Source: Roseobacter sp.
Lineage (GTDB): Bacteria; Pseudomonadota; Alphaproteobacteria; Rhodobacterales; Rhodobacteraceae
Assembly (NCBI GenBank): GCA_024636475.1
Contig: JAGXHA010000036.1
Location: 1 to 51,312, forward strand
Direction: 5' to 3'
Length of the DNA: 51,312 bases
Shown here: positions 40,600 to 49,829 of the stretch, piece by piece
Position numbering within the stretch: position 1 is the stretch's first letter
How the letters are laid out: every line of letters starts with the position of its first letter
Translations under genes and position numbers: made by a program
Notes under the pieces: generated by a model
Databases searched by the model: none
What the model was told of the DNA's origin: nothing
Seen by the model: the letters and a program-made list of their open reading frames with translations, nothing else

Positions 40600-40621
40600 G
40601 GTTAAGCGTTTGTGCTTAACC
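40600..40621. terminator. hairpin between the convergent Hint and Lrp genes
   Basis: GGTTAAGC and GCTTAACC pair over 8 bp with loop GTTTGT. The structure spans the Lrp stop codon. No T-run on either side, so it is only a possible two-way terminator. Confidence 0.35.
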
Positions 40622-41102
40622 TGTCCTCTAAAACATCAAACGGCACACCAGGATCATCTTTGGCAGGCCGGATCACCAGACTGGTTTTGACGCTCGCGAC
40701 GTTGGGTGTGGTCAACAACTGGCCAGTCAGAAAGCTTTGAAAACTCGACAGGTCAGGTGCCACGCATTTCAGAATGAAATCCACTTCGCCGTTAAGCATG
40801 TGGCATTCACGCACAAGCGGCCAATTGCGGCATTTTTCTTCAAAGGCAGTCAAATCGGATTCTGCCTGACTGGCAAGCCCGACCATGGCAAAGACCTGCA
40901 CCTCGAAACCCAACTCCCGGGCATTTACGTCCGCGTGATATCCACGAATAAAGCCACTTTCCTCAAGCGTGCGCACACGACGCAAGCAAGGCGGGGCAGA
41001 AATGCCCACGCGCTTTGCAAGTTCGACATTGGTCATGCGACCATCTGCCTGCAATTCGGCTAAAATTTTCCGATCAATCGGATCAAGCCGCGTCCCTGCC
41101 AT
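40602..41102 (-). CDS. Lrp/AsnC family transcriptional regulator
   Basis: A 166-residue regulator. The N-terminal winged helix-turn-helix is IDRKILAELQADGRMTNVE followed by LAKRVGISAPPCLRRVRTLE; the C-terminal RAM (AsnC ligand-binding) domain runs from about 70 to 150. Ligands are typically amino acids. It is divergent from trxB across 216 bases, an arrangement that suggests it binds that region and may control trxB or itself. The target genes are not readable from sequence. Confidence 0.92.
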   Translation of the reverse strand: MAGTRLDPIDRKILAELQADGRMTNVELAKRVGISAPPCLRRVRTLEESGFIRGYHADVNARELGFEVQVFAMVGLASQAESDLTAFEEKCRNWPLVRECHMLNGEVDFILKCVAPDLSSFQSFLTGQLLTTPNVASVKTSLVIRPAKDDPGVPFDVLEDRLSTNA

Positions 41103-41318
41103 ATATCCCCCAGCGATTTTCGATTGTTATAGCAGCAACGCAGTCAGACGCAATATTCTTTCGTGACTGCGCAACAATCTGAATTTAACGCCTTTTTGCC
41201 CGCAGCCCCACGAACAACACAGATGTCAAACTGATCCTCAAAGATGGGGTTTAAGGCAGCGCCGCGCATCGCTATATAACTCAGGTCGTTTCCATTAATT
41301 TTCCCGAGGTGCTTTATC

Positions 41319-42323
41319 ATGGCCGAAACACGCAAAACCAAGCTTTTGATCATCGGCTCAGGCCCTGCGGGATACACCGCTGGTGTCTATGGCAGTCGTG
41401 CAATGTTGAACCCGATCCTTGTCCAGGGGATCGAGCCCGGCGGGCAGCTGACCACCACGACCGAGGTCGAGAACTGGCCCGGCGACAGCGAAGTTCAGGG
41501 CCCTGATCTGATGATCCGTATGCAAGAACATGCCGCCGCCATGGGAACCGAGATCATCGGCGACATCATTAATGACCTTGATCTGTCCAGCCGCCCCTTC
41601 CACGCGAAAGGTGACAGCGGCACGACATATGTTGCTGATGCTGTGATACTTGCAACGGGTGCCCGCGCAAAATGGCTGGGCCTTGAGTCAGAAGATAAAT
41701 TCAAAGGCTTCGGTGTGTCGGCCTGCGCCACATGCGACGGCTTTTTCTACCGCAATCAAGAGATCGTTGTAATCGGCGGCGGCAACACGGCCGTCGAAGA
41801 AGCGCTGTTCCTGACCAATTTTGCCTCAAAAGTTACCCTGATCCACCGCCGCGATGAGCTGCGCGCCGAGAAAATCTTGATCGACCGTTTGATGAAAAAC
41901 CCCAAGATCGAGCCGCTTTGGTTCCATGAACTTGACGAAGTTTACGGGACAGACGCACCGCTTGGTGTTGAAGGGGTCAAGGCCAAGAATGTCAAAACGG
42001 GCGAAATTACGGATATCCCTTGCAAAGGCGTGTTCGTTGCAATTGGCCATGCGCCTGCAAATGAACTGGTCAAAGATGTGCTTGAAACCCACATGGGGGG
42101 GTATGTTATTACAAAGCCGGACAGCACTGAAACCTCGATCCCCGGCGTCTTTGCCGCTGGTGATCTGACCGACCACAAGTACCGTCAGGCCGTCACAAGC
42201 GCTGGCATGGGCTGCATGGCCGCACTTGAGGCAGAGCGGTTTCTGGCCGAAGCGGGCGATGATGAAGGCAAAGACACATCCCTGCCTCTCGGGTACGGTG
42301 CCGAGTTGAAAGAGAGCGTATAG
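41319..42323 (+). CDS. trxB: thioredoxin-disulfide reductase
   Basis: A 334-residue FAD/NADPH enzyme that reduces thioredoxin. FAD motif [16 protein letters not shown], redox pair SACATCD (C136, C139), NADPH motif [12 protein letters not shown], and the C-terminal FAD site [16 protein letters not shown] are all present. Length is slightly above the 320 residues typical, due to a short acidic C-terminal tail. Divergent from the Lrp gene and followed by a strong hairpin. Confidence 0.96.
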   Translation: MAETRKTKLLIIGSGPAGYTAGVYGSRAMLNPILVQGIEPGGQLTTTTEVENWPGDSEVQGPDLMIRMQEHAAAMGTEIIGDIINDLDLSSRPFHAKGDSGTTYVADAVILATGARAKWLGLESEDKFKGFGVSACATCDGFFYRNQEIVVIGGGNTAVEEALFLTNFASKVTLIHRRDELRAEKILIDRLMKNPKIEPLWFHELDEVYGTDAPLGVEGVKAKNVKTGEITDIPCKGVFVAIGHAPANELVKDVLETHMGGYVITKPDSTETSIPGVFAAGDLTDHKYRQAVTSAGMGCMAALEAERFLAEAGDDEGKDTSLPLGYGAELKESV

Positions 42324-42342
42324 TTTTCAGCAAATTGCAGGA

Positions 42343-42373
42343 TTGCCGGGAAAGGATCATCCTTTTCCGGCAA
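42343..42373 (+). terminator. strong hairpin after trxB
   Basis: TTGCCGGGAAAGGA and TCCTTTTCCGGCAA form a 14-bp stem (one G-U) with loop TCA, 20 bases after the trxB stop. It lacks a T-run, so it may be a terminator, an mRNA 3' stabiliser, or both. Confidence 0.55.
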
Positions 42374-42490
42374 AAATCGCGTCATCGTCCGTAAATTGCC
42401 TCAGATAAGTCGCAAGACTTGAATAGTTCAAGACAGTCGGATTAAACCGCGCCAAAATTGACCGTTTACTTTTAAGCATTGCGAGACCCC

Positions 42491-44203
42491 ATGCAGACGC
42501 CAAACCTAGCCCCGATCCCCGAACTTTTTGTCTCGTATGATTCAGCGCAAAAGCTGAAGGTTGAGGCTGGGAATTTGGTAAGCCACGACCTGACACCGCG
42601 CCAAATCTGCGATCTTGAACTGCTGATGAATGGTGGTTTCAACCCTCTCAAAGGGTTTCTGACCGAAGAAGATTATAACGGCGTTGTGGAAAACATGCGT
42701 CTGGCCGATGGCTCCCTTTGGCCGATGCCAATAAATCTGGATGTCTCGGAGAAGTTTGCCGAAGGTCTTGAAATTGGCCAGGATATCGCACTGCGCGACC
42801 AGGAAGGCGTGATTTTGGCAATCATGACCGTGACCGACCGCTGGACGCCGAATAAATCGAACGAGGCCGAGAAGGTTTTTGGCGCCGATGACACTGCGCA
42901 CCCTGCCGTGAACTACCTGCACAACACAGCCGGTAACGTCTATTTGGGTGGTCCCGTGACGGGTATCCAGCAGCCTGTGCATTATGATTTCAAATCGCGT
43001 CGCGATACGCCGAACGAGCTGCGCACCTTTTTTCGCAAGATGGGTTGGCGCAAGATTGTGGCCTTCCAAACCCGCAACCCGCTGCACCGCGCGCATCAGG
43101 AACTCACCTTCCGCGCCGCCCGCGAAGCCCAAGCCAACCTGTTGATCCACCCTGTTGTCGGCCTGACCAAACCGGGCGATGTCGATCACTTTACCCGCGT
43201 GCGCTGCTACGAGGCTGTGCTCAACAAGTACCCCGCCGCGACCACGTCGATGAGCTTGCTGAACCTTGCGATGCGCATGGCCGGCCCGCGCGAAGCGGTT
43301 TGGCACGGGTTGATCCGCAAAAACCACGGATGCACGCATTTCATTGTGGGGCGCGATCACGCAGGCCCCGGCAACAATTCCAAAGGCGAAGATTTCTATG
43401 GCCCCTATGATGCGCAGGACCTGTTCCGCGAGCATCAAGAAGAAATGGGCATCCAAATGGTCGATTTCAAACACATGGTCTGGGTCGCAGAACGCGCACA
43501 ATATGAAGCCATGGACGAAATCAAAGACAAAGACGAAGTCACGATCCTGAACATATCAGGGACCGAACTGCGCCGCCGCCTGCAAGAAGGTCTTGAGATC
43601 CCTGAATGGTTCTCTTTCCCCGAGGTCGTTGCCGAATTGCGCCGCACACGTCCGCCACGGAACAAGCAGGGCTTTGCCGTATTCTTCACTGGCTTCTCCG
43701 GCTCTGGCAAATCGACGATAGCCAACGCCCTGATGGTCAAACTGATGGAGATGGGCGGCCGCCCGGTGACCTTGCTGGATGGCGATATCGTCCGCAAAAA
43801 CCTGTCGTCTGAACTGGGCTTCAGCAAAGAGCACCGCGACCTGAACATCCGCCGTATCGGATATGTGGCAAGCGAAATCACCAAGAACGGTGGCATCGCG
43901 ATCTGTGCCCCCATCGCGCCTTACGCCACCACCCGTCGCGCTGTGCGTGAAGACGTGGAAGAGTTTGGGGCATTCGTCGAGGTTCATGTTGCAACGTCAA
44001 TCGAAGAATGCGAACGCCGCGATCGTAAAGGTCTTTATAAGCTGGCACGCGAAGGCAAGATCAAAGAATTCACCGGAATTTCAGACCCATACGACGTGCC
44101 AGAAAACCCGGAGCTAAGCGTTGAGACTGAAAATGTTGATGTCGACAACTGCGCGCATCAGGTTCTTCTCAAGCTTGAAAGCATGGGTCTGATCAAGGCC
44201 TGA
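42491..44203 (+). CDS. cysNC: bifunctional sulfate adenylyltransferase / adenylylsulfate kinase
   Basis: A 570-residue fusion that activates sulfate to PAPS in two steps. Residues 1 to about 390 are a monomeric-type ATP sulfurylase (Sat family, not CysDN) with QTRNPLHRAHQELT (193-206) and GRDHAGPG. Residues about 395-570 are the APS kinase with the P-loop GFSGSGKST (401-409). The linker between them is short and both active sites look intact. PAPS feeds sulfate reduction and the sulfotransferase at 4.9 kb. ATG 42491 matches family N-termini (the frame opens at 42479). The symbol follows common database usage; satcysC would describe it better. Confidence 0.94.
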   Translation: MQTPNLAPIPELFVSYDSAQKLKVEAGNLVSHDLTPRQICDLELLMNGGFNPLKGFLTEEDYNGVVENMRLADGSLWPMPINLDVSEKFAEGLEIGQDIALRDQEGVILAIMTVTDRWTPNKSNEAEKVFGADDTAHPAVNYLHNTAGNVYLGGPVTGIQQPVHYDFKSRRDTPNELRTFFRKMGWRKIVAFQTRNPLHRAHQELTFRAAREAQANLLIHPVVGLTKPGDVDHFTRVRCYEAVLNKYPAATTSMSLLNLAMRMAGPREAVWHGLIRKNHGCTHFIVGRDHAGPGNNSKGEDFYGPYDAQDLFREHQEEMGIQMVDFKHMVWVAERAQYEAMDEIKDKDEVTILNISGTELRRRLQEGLEIPEWFSFPEVVAELRRTRPPRNKQGFAVFFTGFSGSGKSTIANALMVKLMEMGGRPVTLLDGDIVRKNLSSELGFSKEHRDLNIRRIGYVASEITKNGGIAICAPIAPYATTRRAVREDVEEFGAFVEVHVATSIEECERRDRKGLYKLAREGKIKEFTGISDPYDVPENPELSVETENVDVDNCAHQVLLKLESMGLIKA

Positions 44204-44209
44204 ACATCC

Positions 44210-44237
44210 AAAAGCCAGCCATTACAGGCTGGCTTTT
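44210..44237. terminator. bidirectional terminator, SatCysC / glycosyltransferase
   Basis: AAAAGCCAGCC and GGCTGGCTTTT pair over 11 bp with loop ATTACA. The flanking A- and T-runs make it work on both strands. The last codons and the stop of the minus-strand glycosyltransferase gene are part of the hairpin. Confidence 0.88.
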
Positions 44238-45082
44238 AGCGTCTCCGCCGCTCTTTTTTCGAGATCGACATACGACGATGCCTGTTGCTTGGCGGCGCGC
44301 AAAGCAGGCAAAAGTTGATCGTATTGCGCACCAGATGCGAGGGTAATCGCGCGCTCCATCTCTGCTTGGGTTTCGCACAGGATCATGCCATCGGTATCGA
44401 TGAAATCACCGATGTTGGGACATCCCCAATAGATCGGCACCGTTTCACATAGCACAGCGTCAATCAGCTTTTCGCTAAAGTAGTTCTTCTCGCGGACATT
44501 TTCGATCACGACGGAAAACCGATAAGGTGCCAGCCCGCAGCTTTTTGCCGTGAAGGGCGAATAGCCACGCCCGAGGACTGCCACGTCAAGATCATTCGCC
44601 TGAACATATTCGACCAAACGGTGCCGCAACTGGTGCCCCTCGTGGTCACGCTTTTCCGAGGCGATGAGCGACATGTTTTTGGTCTTGGCCAAATCCAGAT
44701 CAGCAAAATCTGGCACCCAAGTTGTCCCAAAAGGCAAAAACAGACCGTTCGGAATACGATCCAGCAAGTCGCTATGATATGACATCACTTTAAAGAAACG
44801 ACGGTAAGTGAGCCGCAGCAAAGAGATATGGTGCGCGTGCATGATGGCCGGTTCAATCACCATTGCCGTGATATGCGCCCGCGTCCCCAGACTGGGCAGA
44901 AAATGCATGTTGGTCTTGGGGTATATAATCAAATGATCTTCACGGGTCAGGTCCGCAACGCTTCCTTGCGCCAATCGCGCAGGCCGCCCCAACGGCCAGA
45001 TCAGATCATCCAGACTTTGCTTGCTCAATCGGCGGCCCAGTTTCTGACCATAGGGCAAAACAGCAATTGCAGGTTCAGTCAT
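44222..45082 (-). CDS. glycosyltransferase family 10-like (fucosyltransferase-type) protein
   Basis: A 286-residue protein with the GT10 donor-site pattern FSVVIENVREKNYFSEKLID followed by ETVPIYWGCPNIGDF, typical of alpha-1,3/4-fucosyltransferase-like enzymes that use GDP-sugars. The N-terminal half is less conserved, as expected for the acceptor domain. No membrane helix. The start MTEPAIAVLPYG (45082) is favoured; the frame stays open to 45175 through a terminator hairpin. It is an orphan, not in a polysaccharide cluster. The sugar and acceptor are unknown. Confidence 0.78.
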   Translation of the reverse strand: MTEPAIAVLPYGQKLGRRLSKQSLDDLIWPLGRPARLAQGSVADLTREDHLIIYPKTNMHFLPSLGTRAHITAMVIEPAIMHAHHISLLRLTYRRFFKVMSYHSDLLDRIPNGLFLPFGTTWVPDFADLDLAKTKNMSLIASEKRDHEGHQLRHRLVEYVQANDLDVAVLGRGYSPFTAKSCGLAPYRFSVVIENVREKNYFSEKLIDAVLCETVPIYWGCPNIGDFIDTDGMILCETQAEMERAITLASGAQYDQLLPALRAAKQQASSYVDLEKRAAETLKASL

Positions 45083-45135
45083 GGCAGACCCCAACAGATA
45101 ACGTTTCGGCCTCAGTATCGTTTGCGGCCCAAATA

Positions 45136-45161
45136 GAAAAGGCCGCAACAAAGTGCGGCCT
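45136..45161 (-). terminator. terminator of the hsp20-DUF1150 operon
   Basis: AGGCCGCA (45140-45147) and TGCGGCCT (45154-45161) form an 8-bp stem with loop ACAAAG; on the minus strand it ends in TTTTC. It lies 26 bases after the DUF1150 stop. Confidence 0.85.
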
Positions 45162-45187
45162 CTCGTTCGTAGCAAGCGACAGGTGGC

Positions 45188-45406
45188 TTAGTGAACCATC
45201 ACCGGCGCATAATCATGGTCGCGCGCAAGGCTGAACGCCAGCTTGCGGTCCCCAACCAATGCCAATTGCTGACCTTTCGCATCGTGAACCGCATAAAGCT
45301 GTTCCAGACCTTCGGCCTGCTCGCGAACCTCAAGGGGAAGGTCGGAAACAGCGATCATCTTCACGTAAACGGTCCGGTCCTTAAGATGCGTTTCTGTATT
45401 GTGCAT
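45188..45406 (-). CDS. DUF1150 family protein
   Basis: A 72-residue protein, MHNTETHLKDRTVYVKMI at its start and GQQLALVGDRKLAFSLARD in the middle, the DUF1150 pattern. This small alphaproteobacterial family is nearly always beside small heat-shock protein genes. It starts one base after the hsp20 stop, so it is cotranscribed and probably coupled. Its function is unknown; a role as a partner of the small chaperone is inferred from context only. Confidence 0.92.
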   Translation of the reverse strand: MHNTETHLKDRTVYVKMIAVSDLPLEVREQAEGLEQLYAVHDAKGQQLALVGDRKLAFSLARDHDYAPVMVH

Positions 45407-45407
45407 T

Positions 45408-45824
45408 TTATTCCCCTTTTCTGATTTTAATCGTTTGAACTACTTTTTCGGGTTTGGCGCGGGTCAGGTCCACATGCAGCAAACCATTCTCCATCAGTGC
45501 TTCGCCTACTTCGACCCCGTCGGCCAACACGAACGACCTTTGGAACTGACGCGCCGCGATCCCGCGATGTAGAAAAATCCGGTCGTCAGGCCGATCGGAT
45601 TGACGGCCACGGATCACAAGCTGTCTATCCTCAACTGTTATCGAGAGATCTTGTTCCGCAAATCCTGCAACTGCAAGTGTGATCCGGTAACTATAATCTG
45701 ATGTCTGTTCGATATTGAACGGCGGGTAACCTTCGTTCCCGGCCTTCGCTGTGCGTTCCAGCACACGTTCCAATTGCTCAAAGCCCAGCATATGCGGGTA
45801 AGAAGCCAGAGTTAATTTCGTCAT
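45408..45824 (-). CDS. small heat-shock protein, Hsp20 family
   Basis: A 138-residue alpha-crystallin-type holdase similar to IbpA/HspA. The core is FNIEQTSDYSYRITLAVAGF to LLHVDLTRAKPEKVVQTIKI, containing the beta-strand RQFQRSFVLADGVEV and the short C-terminal I-x-I-like tail (IKIRKG). It binds unfolding proteins without ATP. A near-perfect heat-shock sigma-32 promoter lies 69-97 bases upstream of the ATG, and DUF1150 follows immediately. Confidence 0.94.
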   Translation of the reverse strand: MTKLTLASYPHMLGFEQLERVLERTAKAGNEGYPPFNIEQTSDYSYRITLAVAGFAEQDLSITVEDRQLVIRGRQSDRPDDRIFLHRGIAARQFQRSFVLADGVEVGEALMENGLLHVDLTRAKPEKVVQTIKIRKGE

Positions 45825-45892
45825 ACGACACGTCCTTTAAGTCAAGCGACAGTCAATTGTTGCGGCCCCTCTATCGGCGACCGACATGACAA

Positions 45893-45921
45893 ATATGGGG
45901 AGCGGATGTGTCATAAGCAAG
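45893..45921 (-). promoter_or_regulatory. RpoH (sigma-32) promoter of hsp20
   Basis: On the minus strand the -35 is CTTGCTT (45921-45915), then 14 bases, then -10 CCCCATAT (45900-45893). The Escherichia coli consensus is CTTGAAA, 13-17 bases, CCCCATnT; the -10 is a perfect match. Transcription should begin near 45885, leaving a leader of about 60 bases before the ATG. Confidence 0.85.
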
Positions 45922-45988
45922 GGCTATGCCAATGAAAGGCTAACGCCTATGATACAGAGCGCTTGCAAGAGAAGAATCACACAGCCTT

Positions 45989-46213
45989 ATGAATGCACCA
46001 ACAGATCTGTCGATGAAAAATGACGATGTCCTGCGCGTCGAGCTTGCGGTATTTCGCCACGAGCATAGCGATCTCGATTCAGCAATTCACGCGCTTGTCG
46101 AAAAAGGCACCAGTGATCAGTTGACGCTGCAACGGCTGAAAAAACGCAAGCTGCGGCTGAAAGACTTGATCGCCCAGATCGAAGACAGGCTGACCCCCGA
46201 TATTACCGCCTGA
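45989..46213 (+). CDS. DUF465 (YdcH) family protein
   Basis: A 74-residue DUF465/YdcH protein. The family pattern is VFRHEHSDLDSAIHALVEKG followed by LQRLKKRKLRLKDLIAQIED, a helical hairpin of charged residues. Function unknown; such proteins are abundant, small and cytoplasmic. It lies divergent from hsp20, across a 164-base gap that includes the RpoH promoter, and upstream of purE on the same strand. Confidence 0.92.
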   Translation: MNAPTDLSMKNDDVLRVELAVFRHEHSDLDSAIHALVEKGTSDQLTLQRLKKRKLRLKDLIAQIEDRLTPDITA

Positions 46214-46284
46214 TACGATTGCCACCCCTTATTTGTTGGCTATAGTACGCCCTTCTTAGGCGATCTTACAAAGGCGTTACCTGC

Positions 46285-46773
46285 ATGAAAAATCCACCCG
46301 TCGGCATCATCATGGGTTCTCAATCTGATTGGAGCACCATGCGCGAGGCAGCAACGTTGCTGGACGAATTGGGCATCGCATATGAGGCCAAGATCGTATC
46401 CGCGCACCGCACCCCGGATCGGCTTTGGACCTACGGTAAAACGGCCCTGGATCGCGGCCTGCAAGTGATTATCGCGGGCGCTGGCGGGGCTGCGCATTTA
46501 CCCGGCATGATGGCATCCAAGACGCGTGTACCCGTGATTGGCGTTCCCGTGCAGACCAAGGCGTTGTCCGGGGTTGATTCGCTTTATTCAATTTTGCAGA
46601 TGCCCCGCGGCTTTCCCGTGGCGACCATGGCGATTGGCGCTGCAGGGGCCGCCAATGCAGCGCTGATGGCAGCCGGCATTTTGGCCTTACAAGATGCAGA
46701 CCTAGCCAAACGGCTTGATGACTGGCGCTTGGCGCTCAGCGCGTCGATCCCCGAGGAGCCTACCGATGCCTGA
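46285..46773 (+). CDS. purE: N5-carboxyaminoimidazole ribonucleotide mutase
   Basis: A 162-residue class I PurE. The signature [19 protein letters not shown] and the [11 protein letters not shown] stretch are present. It converts N5-CAIR to CAIR in purine synthesis. The next gene, purK, supplies N5-CAIR and starts 8 bases before the purE stop, so the two steps are coupled. Only a weak ribosome site precedes the ATG. Confidence 0.96.
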   Translation: MKNPPVGIIMGSQSDWSTMREAATLLDELGIAYEAKIVSAHRTPDRLWTYGKTALDRGLQVIIAGAGGAAHLPGMMASKTRVPVIGVPVQTKALSGVDSLYSILQMPRGFPVATMAIGAAGAANAALMAAGILALQDADLAKRLDDWRLALSASIPEEPTDA

Positions 46774-47833
46774 TGCTTTGAAACTTGGCGCGACCATCGG
46801 CATTCTGGGCGGCGGACAACTGGGGCGCATGCTGGCCGTAGCTGCTGCACGGCTTGGCTTTCGCACCCATATTTTCGAGCCGGGTGTAAACCCTCCAGCC
46901 GCTGATGTGGCGCATGCTTTGACAACCGCAGGCTATGATGATGTCGCAGCCTTAAAGGCCTTCGCCAATGCTGTTGACGTGGTCACCTATGAGTTCGAGA
47001 ACATTCCGACCGAAGCACTGGATGCGATCGAAACCATCCGCCCCATTCATCCCAACCGCGAGGCGCTGCGCACAAGTCAGGACCGCCTGACAGAAAAGAC
47101 CTTCCTTGAAGGACTTGGCCTGCGCGTCGCCCCCTTTGCCGACATCACAACTGCCGCCGATCTTGAGGCAGCCCTTGAAACCATCGGAACACCGTCGATC
47201 CTCAAAACCCGCCGTTTCGGCTATGACGGCAAGGGCCAGTCCCGTTTGCGCAGCGCAGATGATGCGCCAGCAGCACTTGCTGACATGGCTGGCAATCCAG
47301 CTGTGCTGGAAAGCTTCGTGAATTTCACATCCGAGGTTTCGGTGATTGCTGCGCGCAATCCTCCGGGTGAAATCGCCTGCTTTGATCCTGGCGAAAACGT
47401 GCACCGGGACGGCATCTTGCACACGACCACCGTTCCCGCCAAGATCAGCGCAGCATTGCGCACCGACGCCGTGTTGTTGGCTGCCAAGATCCTGAACGCG
47501 CTGGATTATGTAGGTGTTCTGGGGGTCGAGCTTTTCGTGACTCCCCAAGGTTTTATCGTGAACGAGATAGCCCCCAGAGTGCATAATTCGGGTCACTGGA
47601 CCCAGAACGGCTGCACCGTGGATCAGTTCGAACAGCATATTCGCGCCATCGCAGGCTGGCCCTTGGGCGACGGTCGCCGTCACGCCGATGTGGTGATGGA
47701 GAACCTGATCGGTGACGACATGGACCGCGTGCCCGAACTTGCCCAGCAAAGCGACACTGCACTGCACCTCTTTGGCAAGGCAGAGGTAAAGCCGGGCCGC
47801 AAAATGGGCCACGTGAATTTCATCAAGCGGTGA
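46766..47833 (+). CDS. purK: 5-(carboxyamino)imidazole ribonucleotide synthase
   Basis: A 355-residue ATP-grasp enzyme making N5-CAIR from AIR, bicarbonate and ATP. Motifs are [37 protein letters not shown] and [14 protein letters not shown]. Start MPDALKLG (46766) overlaps purE and follows GAGGAG. Its 3' end overlaps the end of the opposite phnM-like gene by 11 bases. Confidence 0.96.
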   Translation: MPDALKLGATIGILGGGQLGRMLAVAAARLGFRTHIFEPGVNPPAADVAHALTTAGYDDVAALKAFANAVDVVTYEFENIPTEALDAIETIRPIHPNREALRTSQDRLTEKTFLEGLGLRVAPFADITTAADLEAALETIGTPSILKTRRFGYDGKGQSRLRSADDAPAALADMAGNPAVLESFVNFTSEVSVIAARNPPGEIACFDPGENVHRDGILHTTTVPAKISAALRTDAVLLAAKILNALDYVGVLGVELFVTPQGFIVNEIAPRVHNSGHWTQNGCTVDQFEQHIRAIAGWPLGDGRRHADVVMENLIGDDMDRVPELAQQSDTALHLFGKAEVKPGRKMGHVNFIKR

Positions 47834-48965
47834 AACGCCCTGCAATATCACCTGACAGATAGCTGATACGCCCCCCCGCCATGGTCATGCAAACGCGGCG
47901 CGTTTTGGCATCCAGAACCACAAGATCGGCGCGCTTGCCAACGCTCAGATCACCGCGATCCGCAAGCCCCAATACCGCAGCAGGCCCCGCAGACACCAGT
48001 CTCCAGGCGTCTTGCAGCGGCAAAACACCTGTATCAGCCAGCATGAACGCCGCACGTTTGGGGGATGGGTAATGATAATCTGATGCCAGTGCGGCGCCGT
48101 ATCCCATCATGATCAAGTCGACAGCCGACACATTGCCGTTGTGCGACCCGCCACGCACCACATTTGGGGATCCCAGCACGACATGATCGCCCGCGGCCGC
48201 AGCAGCCTCTGCCGCCGCTAAAGTCTCGGGAAACTCAGCTACTTGCACACCCCTCGCGCGCCATCCGGCACGCCCCTCGGCCGTGGTGTCATCATGGCTG
48301 CCCATCTGGATGCCCTGCGCTGCCAGTGCCGCGCATAAACCGTCTAGTGCCGCAGGCACCGCATCTTTGTTATCATGCAAATCCTGCATCAATTTCAGAT
48401 GCGCATCAGGATTCCGGCCGGCCTTCAACGCTTGGGCGACCATGCGTTTGGGCACCCGCCCCTCGGACAACCGCGCGTGCGGCAGATGGTCGTTGAAGAC
48501 GATGTAAGACAGGCCCCAATCGGCCATCCGCTTTGGGATTTCATCATAGAGTTCAAGCATATGCGTCTCGAACCGCAGTTGCCCGCGCAGGTCTGTGACC
48601 AAATCGGGCGAGACGGCTTTCATCGCGCCAAAGACCTGCTCGGCAAAGGCAGGACCACGCAGCCCCCCTTCCCAACTGACAAATTGTGCAAGCACCGCCG
48701 TTGTAATGCCATTCGCAGCCAGCTCTGCTTCGGCGGCCACCAGCCCTTCGGACAAGGTTTTCATGGCACCACGGCGGGGTGCAAGATGCCGTTCAAATCC
48801 GTCACCATGAACATCAACAATACCGGGCAAAATCAAATAGCCGCTTAGATCGATCTTTCTGGGCTGCAGCGCGTTGACCACAATCCCTTCGGCCAAAGAC
48901 AGCGGGCGGTTCTCGAGCCCACCATCTCCAAGCACCTGTGCGCCGGTCAACTCAAGGCTTAGCAC
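47823..48965 (-). CDS. phnM: PhnM-like alpha-D-ribose 1-methylphosphonate 5-triphosphate diphosphatase
   Basis: A 380-residue amidohydrolase-superfamily enzyme. Family hallmarks are the metal site [10 protein letters not shown] (about 51-60), [23 protein letters not shown], and [17 protein letters not shown]. PhnM releases pyrophosphate from the ribose-methylphosphonate triphosphate intermediate of the C-P lyase pathway. I place the start at GTG 48965: GGGAG lies about 8 bases upstream and the length matches PhnM, whereas the ATG at 49022 would overlap the lipase gene by 71 bases. No other phn gene is in the window, so phosphonate use is not proven. Confidence 0.85.
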   Translation of the reverse strand: MLSLELTGAQVLGDGGLENRPLSLAEGIVVNALQPRKIDLSGYLILPGIVDVHGDGFERHLAPRRGAMKTLSEGLVAAEAELAANGITTAVLAQFVSWEGGLRGPAFAEQVFGAMKAVSPDLVTDLRGQLRFETHMLELYDEIPKRMADWGLSYIVFNDHLPHARLSEGRVPKRMVAQALKAGRNPDAHLKLMQDLHDNKDAVPAALDGLCAALAAQGIQMGSHDDTTAEGRAGWRARGVQVAEFPETLAAAEAAAAAGDHVVLGSPNVVRGGSHNGNVSAVDLIMMGYGAALASDYHYPSPKRAAFMLADTGVLPLQDAWRLVSAGPAAVLGLADRGDLSVGKRADLVVLDAKTRRVCMTMAGGRISYLSGDIAGRFTA

Positions 48966-49758
48966 TGACCGCTCCCGGCAGACAGCCGCCTTCAGGGCAT
49001 CCGATAGAATCAAGAACCGCATCTACAAACGAGAGCGATCGATCAAATTTACCCACGTTCAGATAAGCCATCGTCTGCGCGATCACAGTCGGGTTCATCA
49101 TGGTAAAAGTATGCGTCACAGGCAGCATCACAAAGTCGCGCATGCCATCGACACGCGTTGATTTCACCGACACTTTCCCATCATCACGCCCCGGTAACAG
49201 CGAAGAAAAATAGGGGTTTAGCGACTGCGTTCCCGCAATCACCCCCAGATCAAAGGTCACAGCGGGTAAGCGCAATGGCAGTGAATTTGGGCCGGTGCCC
49301 ATCTGCGCACCGGCAGGCCCATTCATCCAGTCGAACGCGGCGATATCACCCAAAGCATCGACAACCTCGCTGCCTTGATTGGGCGGGGCCAGCATGACAA
49401 CGCGGCCCACCCGCGCGTCACCAACATCTGCAACCCATTGCCGCAGTAAGATGCCGCCCATCGAATGGGTGACAAAATCAACCTTCTCGGTCCCACAGGC
49501 CTCGACCGCGTCTGGCAAGGTGCGGCGGGTAAGTTCCTCGACCGGGGCCTCAGTCGACGGATAGCCAGGGCGCACCACCTTATATCCTTCGGTCTCAAGT
49601 GCCGCTTCCATCACAGCAAAGGAGGTTTCCGTCCGGGCCAACCCGTGCAACAGCACCACACAACGCCCGACGCCAGCTGTCGCAAGCGGGGCGGATTGCG
49701 CGCAGCCGCTTCCGGCAAGGGCAATAGACATGACAAAAGGGGTTAGGATGCTTTTCAT
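48952..49758 (-). CDS. exported alpha/beta-hydrolase (lipase-like)
   Basis: A 268-residue hydrolase. The N-terminus [20 protein letters not shown] is a signal peptide; C19 could be a lipoprotein cysteine, but the preceding GSG is a poor lipobox. The oxyanion strand VVLLHGLAR, nucleophile THSMGG (S99), acid D193 or D192 (PGRDDG) and H216 (VTHTF) build a lipase triad in the PGAP1/EstA-like group. It should work in the periplasm or at the outer membrane. Its end overlaps the phnM-like gene by 14 bases, suggesting cotranscription. Confidence 0.84.
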   Translation of the reverse strand: MKSILTPFVMSIALAGSGCAQSAPLATAGVGRCVVLLHGLARTETSFAVMEAALETEGYKVVRPGYPSTEAPVEELTRRTLPDAVEACGTEKVDFVTHSMGGILLRQWVADVGDARVGRVVMLAPPNQGSEVVDALGDIAAFDWMNGPAGAQMGTGPNSLPLRLPAVTFDLGVIAGTQSLNPYFSSLLPGRDDGKVSVKSTRVDGMRDFVMLPVTHTFTMMNPTVIAQTMAYLNVGKFDRSLSFVDAVLDSIGCPEGGCLPGAVSAKP

Positions 49759-49829
49759 GAATGATCAGATAGACTGAAATCCACACATGTGAAATGCTTT
49801 GCCTACAACTAGAGCAGAAAGTACACGCA

